From assembly GCA_964017065.1 (NCBI GenBank), contig OZ024783.1, positions 10,119,367-10,183,366 of the forward strand: a stretch of DNA of 64,000 nucleotides, written 5' to 3'. Below are positions 21,680-31,721 of this stretch, one piece after another (the stretch's first letter is position 1; the number at the start of each line of letters is the position of its first letter). A model generated the notes under the pieces. The model was not told the DNA's origin. It saw only the letters and a list, made by a program, of their open reading frames with translations, and ran no database searches. Position numbers and translations under genes: made by a program. The DNA comes from Haliclona indistincta. Its lineage: Eukaryota; Porifera; Demospongiae; Haplosclerida; Chalinidae.

Positions 21680-22905
21680 AGCAGAGAAGAATAGAGCACA
21701 AAGAACAGAAGAACGAATCTGATAATAATAAACAGCATGAAGAATATAATAACTTATCGAATGAAGAGTGAGAAAAATATGAATAAGAGTGTGATAAGAG
21801 ATTGTTGAATATGATAGTTTTATTTTTAGCAAACTGTATCAGAGAATAGTTTTTAAGATAACGAATTATTTAGTTTGGTCGGTATAAAAACTATCTTACT
21901 ATGAACCTGTTGCCCTTCTGTGAGTTTGCTCACTGCTTGCTGTAATGTGTACTTGTTTCTAAAACCTACCAGTCCTTGCAACCAGTGTGTGCTCACTTTA
22001 ACGCCCAAGGATATAATGAGTGTTGTGGTGGAGTAATGTGTGCATGATTCACAGGCATTGCTGTGTTTCATGGGTGACATCAAGCTTGTATAGCACATGA
22101 CAGCATGAATCTATAAAGTGAAGTATAGTGTGGTACTGTATGACTATAACTCTTATTATGACGTTGGGAAATAAGGGCATGTTTATAATTTTTCTTAGAC
22201 TTGAACAAGGCAACGCATGCCTAGGTGAAGACAACTTAGTGTCATCAAAGTGAAGCAGTAAATGCACCATGATGTGGTGTAAGGGAAAGTAGCACTCTGG
22301 ATGCAATGCACATTCAGAACCAATTCAACCTATCAGCACTCTGAATCAAGGCACATTCACCACAGACCACATTCAAATGTGTATTCATGAACAGAGGAGG
22401 CAGGACATGAGTCATAATTACATCACATTGGAATCCATGCATTGATAATCACGTACTGACCAGCTACCACGCCCCCACACGCCTCAAAGTGGAGGCTGCT
22501 TTTGTACGCTCGCTGGCTACTCATGCCGTTAACTTTCAGTGATCTTCAAGCTGATCGAGGTAGTACAGGACGTCTTTCCTGCTGTGATAGTTTATAGTCT
22601 TCCTTCTCTGCTTTTGGATGTTTTGCCAGTTCACAGGCTTCTACTCAAGATAAAAGGTAATTGATTATGTTCCCTATGTCCTAAAACTACCAGCACACAA
22701 ACATGTTAAGTTGATAAAAAATCGTTGCATGATTAAAGTTGGCCATTTTCCTCAACCATCAGAACACAAAAACTATGTTTTCTCAATCTAGAAGTTGATC
22801 AGCTGTTACATACCCATGTCCTGCCTCCTCTGATTCATGAACAAGATCGGCAGTGGGTGTGGCCTTGAGCACATGGCATGTGGCTAGCTGTAAAGAAGAC
22901 GACTG
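21680..22905. other. Intergenic, no gene recognised
   Basis: Scattered short frames only, none with domain character or splice support. Near 22440-22520 there is a locally GC-richer patch (CACGCCCCCACACGCC) without a recognisable feature. Confidence 0.4.
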
Positions 22906-22908
22906 AAA

Positions 22909-23110
22909 TCATTTGATGTAGATCTCAAGACGTTCAATACCAATCCTTTCATTGCCAATGGCTTCATCTAGACATAGACGTACCCTAATGGCAGCGGTAG
23001 TGCTTGCTGTGCTCTTCTTGAACCAAGGCAGTATAGAGTGACTACAACAAGGTCCCTCCTCCCCTTCACACTACATACCATCCCATAGAGGGTCATTAGT
23101 GTGCCATGAT
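22909..23110 (-). pseudogene. Fibrinogen-like lectin, C-terminal fragment
   Basis: The minus strand reads SWHTNDPLWDGM, stop, CEGEEGPCCSHSILPWFKK, then RVRLCLDEAIGNERIGIERL and a natural stop at 22909-22911. It aligns with the last 60 residues of the 5246-6217 protein, including the terminal segment missing from the 631-950 fragment. An internal TAG stands where the family has Gln (DGMQC). A third trace of this lectin family in the window. Confidence 0.65.
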
Positions 23111-23296
23111 CCTCTGTACATAGCACTGTTGAACCAGCAAGCTACCCAAAACAGTGCAGAAGATACAAATAGTATGTGACAAACGACGCTTAGTTGGCTG
23201 CCTAGTGTGCAGTTGTGCCATGTTTTTTATACCCGCCCACGCACCAGGTAAGTACGCATATTTGGATATAACACTACACCAAAGAGAATTATTCAT

Positions 23297-26200
23297 ATCA
23301 TAGTTTTAAATGTTTTTACTACTCGTACTGTATATACACTACCACTATTACACATTAGGATCACTTGTGCATTACCAGTAAAATAAACTCAACAACAAGA
23401 CTGAAGCTAATATAAAGTCAATGGCTAGAAAGATGGTGTCCAGAAAGAGCTACTCATAGCCATGATGTGTGTACACGATAAGAAGCAGCTCAAGCTCAAG
23501 TGTCAAACAGTAGTGGTTCTCTTGCCAACAATACTGGAGAGACTGAATCACGATCATCATGAGATTGAAACTCCAGCACAAACCGATGCACTCCTCTACT
23601 TGAGCCATAAACTATTGATGGTGGGGATCCTGGAGGAGGTCTGTCCTCTTCATCGTCCTCATCTGCTGCTACCTGAGGCACTTCAATACACTCCGGTCTG
23701 TCTTTAAATCCAAGCTTTCTCTTGATCTTTTTAAAATCAAGGTTCCACCAGAGGTGTATTGCCATAGTGACAAGACAGACAACAAAGGACAGGCAAACAG
23801 AGACAATGGTTGCTATTTGATAATGCTTGAACCTTAGATAAGCAGTAGCTAGACTAACAGTGCTCAGGATAAATATGTTGAGGAGATAGAATACTTCAAG
23901 TGTGCTCAGATAAATCTTCTTATACACACCTTTCGTGAAAGACCAAAATATGAAAATACCCACTACAACGGTACTGATGATGCAACTATTGATGGCAGCC
24001 AATTTTCCTGAAGTAAAGGAAAATGTCACGGCGAAAGTTAGTCGTACCATTAAAGTCACTCCTGTCCAGAATCGAAATTTATCTTTGTAAGGACCTCCAT
24101 AAGCGTCTAACAGTGGCTTGAACTTTGCCACGGGATTCCACCTGTGTAGTGGGATACACTTGTCACTGTATCTCTCCAGCAGAGGAGCACACAACACTAA
24201 AACAGGATAAGCCAGTCCAACGACCAGGACACAACAGGAGATGGCTACCAGAGTAAGGTGTTTAAAACTGCCATAATCAATGTCCCCATCTACACTCCAC
24301 ACTATCAGTATACTGTCATTGCATGGCAACTGAAACATGGAAAGAGCATTAGTGACTGTGAGTAGGATTTTAGTGTAGGACATGAAAAACAGTGTTGCTA
24401 GAGCTGGGACAGCATGAGACCCACACAACCTGCATAGCCACACAGAGTAGCGGCAGCCCACAATGATACCTCCCATGAGCAGGAACAGGTAAGCAGGAAA
24501 GGCAAACTGTAGCCAAGTGTTCCAGTAGCCATCCAGTCCATCAAACAAGCACACTTCAATACCCAGTTCAAGGTTAAGCCATGAGATGAACTGGCTCACC
24601 ACTGGAATACTACCATTAGGGAAGAAGAAAGCTTCATTGAGCTTCACCATGTTGGCGTAGAACAGGAGTCCATTGATAGTTCCAACAGAGACACTCAAGT
24701 TGAGGAACATCAACACAGCCACTAACACTATTCCAGCGAGGGCAAATACCGGCAACAAGAAAAGGTACCAGTTGGAGCAAGTACCACAACGATTGGATCC
24801 TAGCATGATACTAAGGTGAGACTGGCATTGTCCACAGAGTATACCTGTTCTGTTGCCTAAACACTGACGATCTGGTGCCATGATGTCAAATGAGACATTG
24901 GATTGTTTGCAGTAGTCAAAAGGACAATTAGTAGTACCTGTTATACACTGAGTGTTGTTGATGTAGGCAAACCAACTGTTGCCTGATCTAAGAAACTCGA
25001 CGCTTGTGGTAGATAAATTGCATTGGACATTGCTAGCACTCAAGAACTGCTCGCAGTGACACTGTCCTGAAATCTTAGTAAAGCCAATTGGGCACTCCAT
25101 GATGTCAACTCCAATAGACAAACCCCAGCCTGGTAGTCCACTATCCACTCTGATATCAACCAGTGCTGTTGCTGAGGAAGTGTTCTGCAGGAGAATGTGG
25201 AGCTGAAAACAGTTTTTATTGACGCTTTGACCATAAGAACGAACAAGTGTTGCATGTTGAGTACTGACCTGCACAACACCAGGACTAGTACCGCCATAGT
25301 ATCCTACTGTAGCTATTGATGTGTTGATCTCTAGTCCTGGATATGATTGCATGTGATGCTGGGTCCTATCAGAGCAATCTGGTAAGCCACTATTGTTACA
25401 GAAGCAGACCATGATGGGGTCAGAGGACATGGAGGAGAGTCTGTCAGTGTTAGTGAAATAAAAGTATTTACTGAGAGGAGTGACAAAGTACCACGAGGTT
25501 TCATTGGGTTGTCCCACATGTGGTACAACATGTCGTACAGAATTACAACCCATGAGTACTGCACCATACATATCACTTCCTGCTTTTCTTGCTCTGTTGC
25601 CTGACAAGTTTATTGTGCCACGATAATCAACAGTGATTGTGCATTCTGTTTGATGATCCACTGCATATGTTGAAGACTGTAAAAGAATTGCTCCACCACG
25701 TTCATCAGCAGTGTTGTTGTACAGACACAGCTCGCCATAAACTACAATGCTGGCTTGCATTGATAGTGTGATACCTGCTCCCTCTGTGTTTCTGTTATTC
25801 TGTATCACACTTCGATAATAGAATGTAACCTTACTTGCGATTAGAGTGATTCCAGTCATATTGTTATTCGATATCACACAGTTTTCAAAAGAATTATCAT
25901 CACTAAATGCGGTAAGACAAAAGAATACAATGACAGAGTTACCTCCTGTGTTGTTCGAGAAGATAGAGTTTTTGATATGAGTGGTTGCTTCAAGCACAGA
26001 CAAAATGACAGACACATTGTGACTGCTCTCAAACTGACAACCATATATTTGCACTAATTGAAATAACATCCCTTTCATGTAAAAGCCAGCTAAATGTAAA
26101 TTTGCAAATTTCATTCTAGTGTCCCTTAATGTAACAAAGGTGTCCCCATAACCGATAATATACACTCCATAGTCTGAATATGACACGCCAGTATGAACAA

Positions 26201-27200
26201 TAGTTGACCTCAGCAAGAGAAAATAAATTTGTGAATTAAAAGAGCCTCCAAAGCTTATATCATTAATGGAATGACCGTAATTATCAATGAAATCTGTGTT
26301 GATAATATTTACAAGTAGAGTTGAAACATCAGCATCAAAATACATTCCACCGCCTACTGCAGCTGTATTTTGTGACAATACCAAATGCTCAAAAAACAGT
26401 TTAAACGATCCATCGAATGCATTGAACCTTATACCGCCTCCATAGTCATTGGTACGACACTTGGTTATATTCGAGTATGATAAGTCTAGTTGGTAGTTTC
26501 CTTCAGAACTGCTGTATGAAAAATCTATTGCACTGTAATGATGCTCCCAATCGTCTTGGCTGGCATTCAATGCTGTTGAATTATAGAAAGAGCAGTTTGT
26601 GATCACAATAGGATTTTTACAGAGATGAATACTTAGTCCACATCCCATCATGTGTTGAATTGAATTCTTGAGAAAGAGAACATTCGTGACCGAAGAAAAG
26701 GAAAATACTCCATTACGATTGTCTCTTCCACAGTTGACTACTGTAAGACTTTCAACCGTAATATTATGAGAATTATCAAAGATGAATCCTCCTCTCCCTC
26801 TGGTGCAGTTGATAATTACTGTAGACTGCATCACAGTCTCCTCAGCTCCTTTTATCGGCCATTGACCTTGTCCTTTCAGAGTCAGATTATACACATGGCT
26901 TATTACTACATGCACCTCTCTATCATAGCTGTGATTTCCTTCCAAGAAGATGATGGTGGTGTTAGAGGTGAAGTAGCGGCCAGGCTGGGAGACGTAGTAG
27001 GAGAGGTTGTGGCATATCTGGTGTGGAGGACATGACTGCTCATGACCAGCATCATCAGCTATGACATAGTAGACATCAGTGCTTGTAAAGGCAGAGACAG
27101 GTACAGTCAACAACAGCAGAAACACTAGTAGTGTTGCCATCAGCTGGTGATGCTGTTCAGTTAGTTATACAAACGATTTTCTGAGTTTAAGACTGAGAGT
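23297..27200 (-). repeat. Segmental duplication, copy 1 (partner 41178-45040)
   Basis: The match begins abruptly at CATAGTTT...ACTACTCGTACTG (23300 / 41180), covers the 3' flank and the entire beta-helix gene, and continues past its start to about GAGAGTCAAGCTTTA (27203 / 45064). The two are direct, in the same orientation. Differences are scattered substitutions and small in-frame indels. Confidence 0.85.
23496..27140 (-). CDS. Beta-helix ectodomain, eight-helix membrane protein (copy 1)
   Basis: An intact single-exon protein of 1214 residues starting ATG at 27140. Signal peptide 1-17 (MATLLVFLLLLTVPVSA). Residues about 55-540 are a repetitive, heavily N-glycosylatable stretch with recurring short beta motifs (NITVESLTVVNC, NPIVITNCSFYN, AAVGGGMYF, EGAGITLS), the look of a right-handed parallel beta-helix (pectin-lyase/Pmp-like). 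Cys-rich EGF-like pieces follow (SGQCHCEQF; GNRTGILCGQCQSHLS, GTCSNW, about 770-787). About eight hydrophobic helices span 788-1128, then a Pro/acidic cytosolic tail. Many sponge proteins share this layout; I infer a cell-surface receptor or channel-like role, without known ligand. It lies in a block duplicated at 41178-45040. Confidence 0.75.
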   Translation of the reverse strand: MATLLVFLLLLTVPVSAFTSTDVYYVIADDAGHEQSCPPHQICHNLSYYVSQPGRYFTSNTTIIFLEGNHSYDREVHVVISHVYNLTLKGQGQWPIKGAEETVMQSTVIINCTRGRGGFIFDNSHNITVESLTVVNCGRDNRNGVFSFSSVTNVLFLKNSIQHMMGCGLSIHLCKNPIVITNCSFYNSTALNASQDDWEHHYSAIDFSYSSSEGNYQLDLSYSNITKCRTNDYGGGIRFNAFDGSFKLFFEHLVLSQNTAAVGGGMYFDADVSTLLVNIINTDFIDNYGHSINDISFGGSFNSQIYFLLLRSTIVHTGVSYSDYGVYIIGYGDTFVTLRDTRMKFANLHLAGFYMKGMLFQLVQIYGCQFESSHNVSVILSVLEATTHIKNSIFSNNTGGNSVIVFFCLTAFSDDNSFENCVISNNNMTGITLIASKVTFYYRSVIQNNRNTEGAGITLSMQASIVVYGELCLYNNTADERGGAILLQSSTYAVDHQTECTITVDYRGTINLSGNRARKAGSDMYGAVLMGCNSVRHVVPHVGQPNETSWYFVTPLSKYFYFTNTDRLSSMSSDPIMVCFCNNSGLPDCSDRTQHHMQSYPGLEINTSIATVGYYGGTSPGVVQVSTQHATLVRSYGQSVNKNCFQLHILLQNTSSATALVDIRVDSGLPGWGLSIGVDIMECPIGFTKISGQCHCEQFLSASNVQCNLSTTSVEFLRSGNSWFAYINNTQCITGTTNCPFDYCKQSNVSFDIMAPDRQCLGNRTGILCGQCQSHLSIMLGSNRCGTCSNWYLFLLPVFALAGIVLVAVLMFLNLSVSVGTINGLLFYANMVKLNEAFFFPNGSIPVVSQFISWLNLELGIEVCLFDGLDGYWNTWLQFAFPAYLFLLMGGIIVGCRYSVWLCRLCGSHAVPALATLFFMSYTKILLTVTNALSMFQLPCNDSILIVWSVDGDIDYGSFKHLTLVAISCCVLVVGLAYPVLVLCAPLLERYSDKCIPLHRWNPVAKFKPLLDAYGGPYKDKFRFWTGVTLMVRLTFAVTFSFTSGKLAAINSCIISTVVVGIFIFWSFTKGVYKKIYLSTLEVFYLLNIFILSTVSLATAYLRFKHYQIATIVSVCLSFVVCLVTMAIHLWWNLDFKKIKRKLGFKDRPECIEVPQVAADEDDEEDRPPPGSPPSIVYGSSRGVHRFVLEFQSHDDRDSVSPVLLAREPLLFDT

Positions 27201-27219
27201 CAAGCTTTAGTTAATTCCT

Positions 27220-28760
27220 AAGTTAATGTAGCGGAATGCGGCTACATTAAGTATGCTACTAAAACAACAAAGTCATGCATTGATGGGTAACAGATGGCAC
27301 TGAAAGGAAGTGGTGTGCAACTCTGAAGTCACATGGAATGCTCTTACAGGTGCTCGTAACCAATTAATATTCACGGTGCTGGGTATTGATATGGTCAGTG
27401 TTTCTGAAAAACTAAAGCAGAAGACAGAGCAATATTAGCAGTATAGCAATTGCGTCTGGATAGCTACTCGTATCATGAAATTTCACAAGCTGGCTTGCTC
27501 GCAAGAAAACGGAGAGGTGCGGTCCATGATCGATGTGTTTATTCACAAACTCATCGGTGAAGACTTGAGTGAGCTCAAGATTCCAGAAATGCACGTTTCA
27601 GCAAGCTACAACCTAGTAACACAGCCATTTTTCGCTACCGTGCCTAGAAAGTACCATTGCCCATCAAGCAGCATGGATTTTCCCGTTTTTCTCAGCAGTG
27701 TGGCGTTTATTTAGTAAAATCATTCTGTTACGGTATAGCCCACGTGTTGGTGATCGCATAGAGCAAGATGTCCAGATCCAGTTTGGGATGACAAAGTTTT
27801 ATGCCAAAATGCATGTTGGCAAGGGCAAGCCCCAGCTGAGTATACAGTTGCTATTGGCTGTGGTTTGTTGTGTAAACACTTGCTATGTCAGCAACCACAC
27901 AATAATGAACAGATTTCACAAAAGTCTCAGCATGTTGCACATTGTAGAGTTAGCTCCTTAGTTATGGTTTGCAGAAGGAGCTTTGCCAACCTGCTTGCTA
28001 TTGAAACTGCACTGCTAACCAGAAGACAGCAAAGTGCTGACCACAAGGACAAGGTGTGCCAAGTGGGCGTGACCTTGAACACTAGGCTTATTCGTGAGAT
28101 GTTTACGCATCCCCCCCTCCCGAGCTGTTCAGCAGTTTAGATAGAATTTATTACAAGTACCTAGGTAGTAGAAGAACAAAACCAAGAATACCTTGGAATG
28201 TGGAATGGATTCCTGGAAGCTAAAGAAAGGCCTACAAGGACACACCTATTGTGGCAGTATTATAGCCAGCAACCCTCTTTATAGTCAACATTGTGCAAGT
28301 CAAGTGACCTGATAAAAGCTGTAGTAAAGAGAACAAACAATTTATTTAAAACATTATTATTATAATAATGAATAGAAACCATTAACATTATTATTTTGTA
28401 ACATTATTCATGAACACAAAAAAATTATTTAAAACTATAATTTCATCAATACAAAGGGTAATTTATGCAATGACAATAGATAGAAAAGTTAGGACAAGAT
28501 GAGTGAAACAATAGTGAAAACTGATATTTTGTTAGATCTTAGTTAGATTCACAATAAACCAATAAAATTAATTAATTGATGTATTTCCTTTACAACACAA
28601 TACATTTACTCAAAACAAATTCCTGGCTGGCTCAATGTTATAGATCTAACCACTGTACTTGAGCAGCTGTTTATAGTAAAGCAGCTCATTTTGAAAGTCA
28701 GAGAGAAACAAGGTCATTTGGAACAGACTTCACGAGACTCAAGTCCCCATCTACGTATAG
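27220..28760 (+). repeat. Duplicated noncoding block upstream of the beta-helix gene (copy 1)
   Basis: Contains one unit of the 84-bp repeat (near 27277), a dispersed element (27342-28000: GTCAGTGTTTCTGAAAAACT, TTCTGTTACGGTATAGCC, GTTTGTTGTGTAAACACTTG) and a unique-looking part (28137-28760). The same parts recur at 45980-46560 and 48700-49618, and inverted at 37087-37676. Short open frames here repeat in all copies but show no domains. Confidence 0.65.
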
Positions 28761-29735
28761 GTTAGAGACCGAGGCCAAGGGATCTACGCGGTATAGAAAC
28801 CCGAGGAAGCCATATAGAACACGAGCGCGTAGCGCGAGGGTTCTATGGCGACGCGAGGGTTTCTATACCGCGTAGATCCCGTTGGCCGAGGTCTCTAACC
28901 GGCTTAGAGTATAGCAACCGTTGCTATCCAACAAGGAATTTTCGACGCTGCGCAAATGTTTTGTAAAGAACACGGCCTTACTTCAGCAATGGGAAAACAC
29001 AGGCGAGTTTAGCTAGAGTACGTCGCTAAACGGCTTTCCATGTCTTGTTACACCTTGCTGGTACCCTGTCTCGTCTCCTACCGTCCTTCCGCCATCGCTT
29101 TCGCGTCTGCTGGTGGCAACAAGAAGTTTGTTCTGGAACTCACTCACGCTCACACGTGTACAAGCCTCACATCACGTGTTCTTGTAATAACAATTTTTAT
29201 GGCTTGTTATGAATGCACTCTCACTAAGCAAACTGTGGTCTATCTGTTCGCGGATGGACTCTATCCGTTCGCGGATGGTCTCTACAGCAAATAGATCCTC
29301 GGATCTAGTAAATCTGATTGGTCAATAACATTGAGCTATACTCTAAATAATAGTTAGACAGCGCATCCGAGGATCTACGCGATTTAGAAGCCCGAGAGCC
29401 GTTGCTATATAGCGTCCGAGCGTAGCGAGGGCGCTATGGTAACGGCGCGAGGGCTTCTACATCGCGTAGATCCGATTGGATGCACTGTCTAACTGATTTA
29501 GACCATAGCAACAGCAAACAGAAACGACGCGAACGACGAGCAAGGACACGCGAGCGTTGTAAAATTATTCAGTAGAACTCCGCTCACAGAACCGTAATCT
29601 GCGCCGTGTGGTGGGATTCCATTATGAGGTCGCGGCAGAGGCGGGATTCCATTATGACATTTATAGACCCGCAGCTACGCAACCTGATTGGTCAACATGG
29701 CTTAGCTGTGGTCTAATACGTGTAAGATATTTTAC
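28757..29735. mobile_element. Insertion with two foldback units, absent from the paralogous block
   Basis: At the equivalent site in the second block (49618-49630) the flanks join almost directly, so about 1 kb was inserted here or lost there. Inside are two hairpins: 28757-28905 (arms GGTTAGAGACCGAGGCCAAG and near-complement, with GATCTACGCGGTATAGAAAC) and 29350-29510 (AGTTAGACAGCGCATCCGAG and near-complement). The right part (29421-29720) repeats at 8589-8870. No coding potential recognised. Confidence 0.6.
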
Positions 29736-29849
29736 TTTTCACGGTATCTTACACTATTCAACTGTGCCTGCCCTTTAGAGACAGCTACCTCTTTGCTTCG
29801 TCCACCTAAGAATGCGGCTACATTAAGTATGCTACTAAAACAACAAAGT

Positions 29850-30390
29850 CACGCATTGATGGGTAACAGATAGCACTGAAAGGAAGGTGTACCATTATCT
29901 AGTAGCCACATGGAATGAGTATACTGCTGAAAACATGCATTGATGGGTAACAGATGGCACTGAAAGGAAGGTGTACCATTATCTAGTAGCCACATGGAAT
30001 GAGTATTCTGCTGAAAACATGCATTGATGGGTAACAGATGGCACTGAAAGGAAGGTGTACCATTATCTAGTAGCCACATGGAATGAGTATACTGCTGAAA
30101 ACATGCATTGATGGGTAACAGATGGCACTGAAAGGAAGGTGTACCATTATCTAGTAGCCACATGGAATGAGTATTCTGCTGAAAACATGCATTGATGGGT
30201 AACAGATGGCACTGAAAGGAAGGTGTACCATTATCTAGTAGCCACATGGAATGAGTATACTGCTGAAAACATGAATTGATGGGTAACAGATGGCACTGAA
30301 AGGAAGTGTACCATTATCTAGTAGCCACATGGAATGAGTATACTGCTGCATTGATGGGTAACAGATGGCACTGAAAGGAAGGTAAATGTG
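29850..30390 (-). repeat. 84-bp tandem repeat array (about seven units)
   Basis: The unit ATTGATGGGTAACAGATGGC ... GCCACATGGAATGAGTATAC recurs about every 84 bases from 29853 to 30350. Because 84 is a multiple of three the minus strand stays open (28-residue unit with MWLLDNGTPSFQCHLLPIN) for 132 codons, but there is no start or domain, so I read it as a satellite, not a gene. Shorter arrays of the same unit lie at 45090-45380 and 47040-47330, and single units at 27277. Confidence 0.75.
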
Positions 30391-30394
30391 CATA

Positions 30395-30509
30395 GGATGA
30401 TTGAGGACACTCATGAGAGATGGTTAGACCAGGAGGAGGAGTATGAGCAAGAACGTGAAGCATTTCACAAGGCTTTCAGCTCATATGAATCTCTTGCATT
30501 ATCGTTTTA
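30395..30509 (+). pseudogene. POT transporter, last-exon remnant
   Basis: Encodes MIEDTHERWLDQEEEYEQER and FHKAFSSYESLALSF stop, nearly identical to the end of the transporter copy at 35490-35609. Everything upstream is the satellite array, so only the tail survives. Its 3' flank equals that of the other copy. Confidence 0.7.
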
Positions 30510-30596
30510 ACAATCAGCTGTACGTTGCATCTTCATGTAGTGTTATCTTTACAATTGAACTGATTGTGTTTACTTGTATGTAGATATAACATTGTG

Positions 30597-30975
30597 CAGG
30601 GGCGGATACAGGATTCGAAAAAGGGGGGGCCAAACAGTGGAGGGAAATGTTTGGGGGAGGCATAGAATGTGCGCGCTTGCGCGAGGGATTTTTTGAAAAA
30701 TAGCTAATTAATATTCATTAGAATACGTCATTTTAAACTGCGTTCGCGGTAGCCTGTAGCTGTTGGAGAGCAAGACAGACCGCGAAACATGGTTATAGAC
30801 TTGATACTACAGTACTAGTAGTCCCCAGCTAGCTGCTCGTCGTGTATATGTATGAGCTTGTGCACGTGTTAACGATCGAGAGGCGTGGCAATCAATAAAA
30901 TAGTCTATGAATTAATTAAACGTGCTCGCGAAGGGGGGGGAATTGGCCCCCGATTCCCCCCTGGATCCGCCACTG
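30597..30975. mobile_element. hAT-type MITE with 8-bp target duplication
   Basis: Ends CAGGGGCGGATACAGG and CCTGGATCCGCCACTG, a common hAT terminus (CAGTGGCGGATCCAG), flanked by ACATTGTG on both sides (30589-30596, 30976-30983). The paralogous flank at 35660-35690 (GATATAACGTTGTG...) lacks it, giving an empty site. Confidence 0.85.
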
Positions 30976-31721
30976 ACATTGTGTACAGTAGTCACAAGCA
31001 TACATTCCATAGTAGATAGAATGATTGTTTTGCAGTTTTTGTTGCTTCTAATGTAGCGTGTTCAACAACAAATTCAGTTTAACAAGTATTCAACATGAGG
31101 CTACATGGTTCTCTGCTAGTCATTGTCTGTTGTCTGGTGGTGGAAGCTTGCAACTTAAGTCAGAAAGAAAATATTATATATGCTGGAGTAGTGCTTGAAG
31201 CCAGAATACTGGCCTTTGCTTTTGAAGGAGTACTATTTATGCTCTATCCACTCGTGGGTCACCTGACAGATGTTTACTTGACCAGGTATCGTAGCCTGAA
31301 ATGGTCCTTTGGTATCCTTCTTATCACCACCAGTTCACTCCTCATTATATTTATAACTGATATTGCATTATCTGGTATCGGGAAGATAGGAATTATTTAC
31401 CACTCACAAGTAGATGTACCATTTTATTGCATAGTTAGTATACTAATCTTCATTGGACTGGCATTGTTTCTAGCTAATGCCATTCAGTTCGGACTGGATC
31501 AACTACTAGAGGCTCCCACACAAAAACTGATTGCTTTCATCCACTGGTACTACTGGGCTCAGAATGTTGGCAGATTAGTATTGATGAACACTTTGGGCAT
31601 TGGGCTTCTCACAGTAGATGGGTTTGATAAGATAACAAATGGAGCACTCAGTGATGCACTGATAGGAAGCAAGGGCAGTATAATATACGAGCCTCAGTGC
31701 ATTACGGTTACATCTATTGTT

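Noticed and set aside
29849..30247. 132-codon frame of 28-residue repeats
   Set aside because: Arises because the satellite period is 84; no start, no domain, and units vary by indels elsewhere.
29850..30390. CRISPR array
   Set aside because: Units are directly contiguous 84-bp repeats without distinct spacers, in a eukaryotic context.
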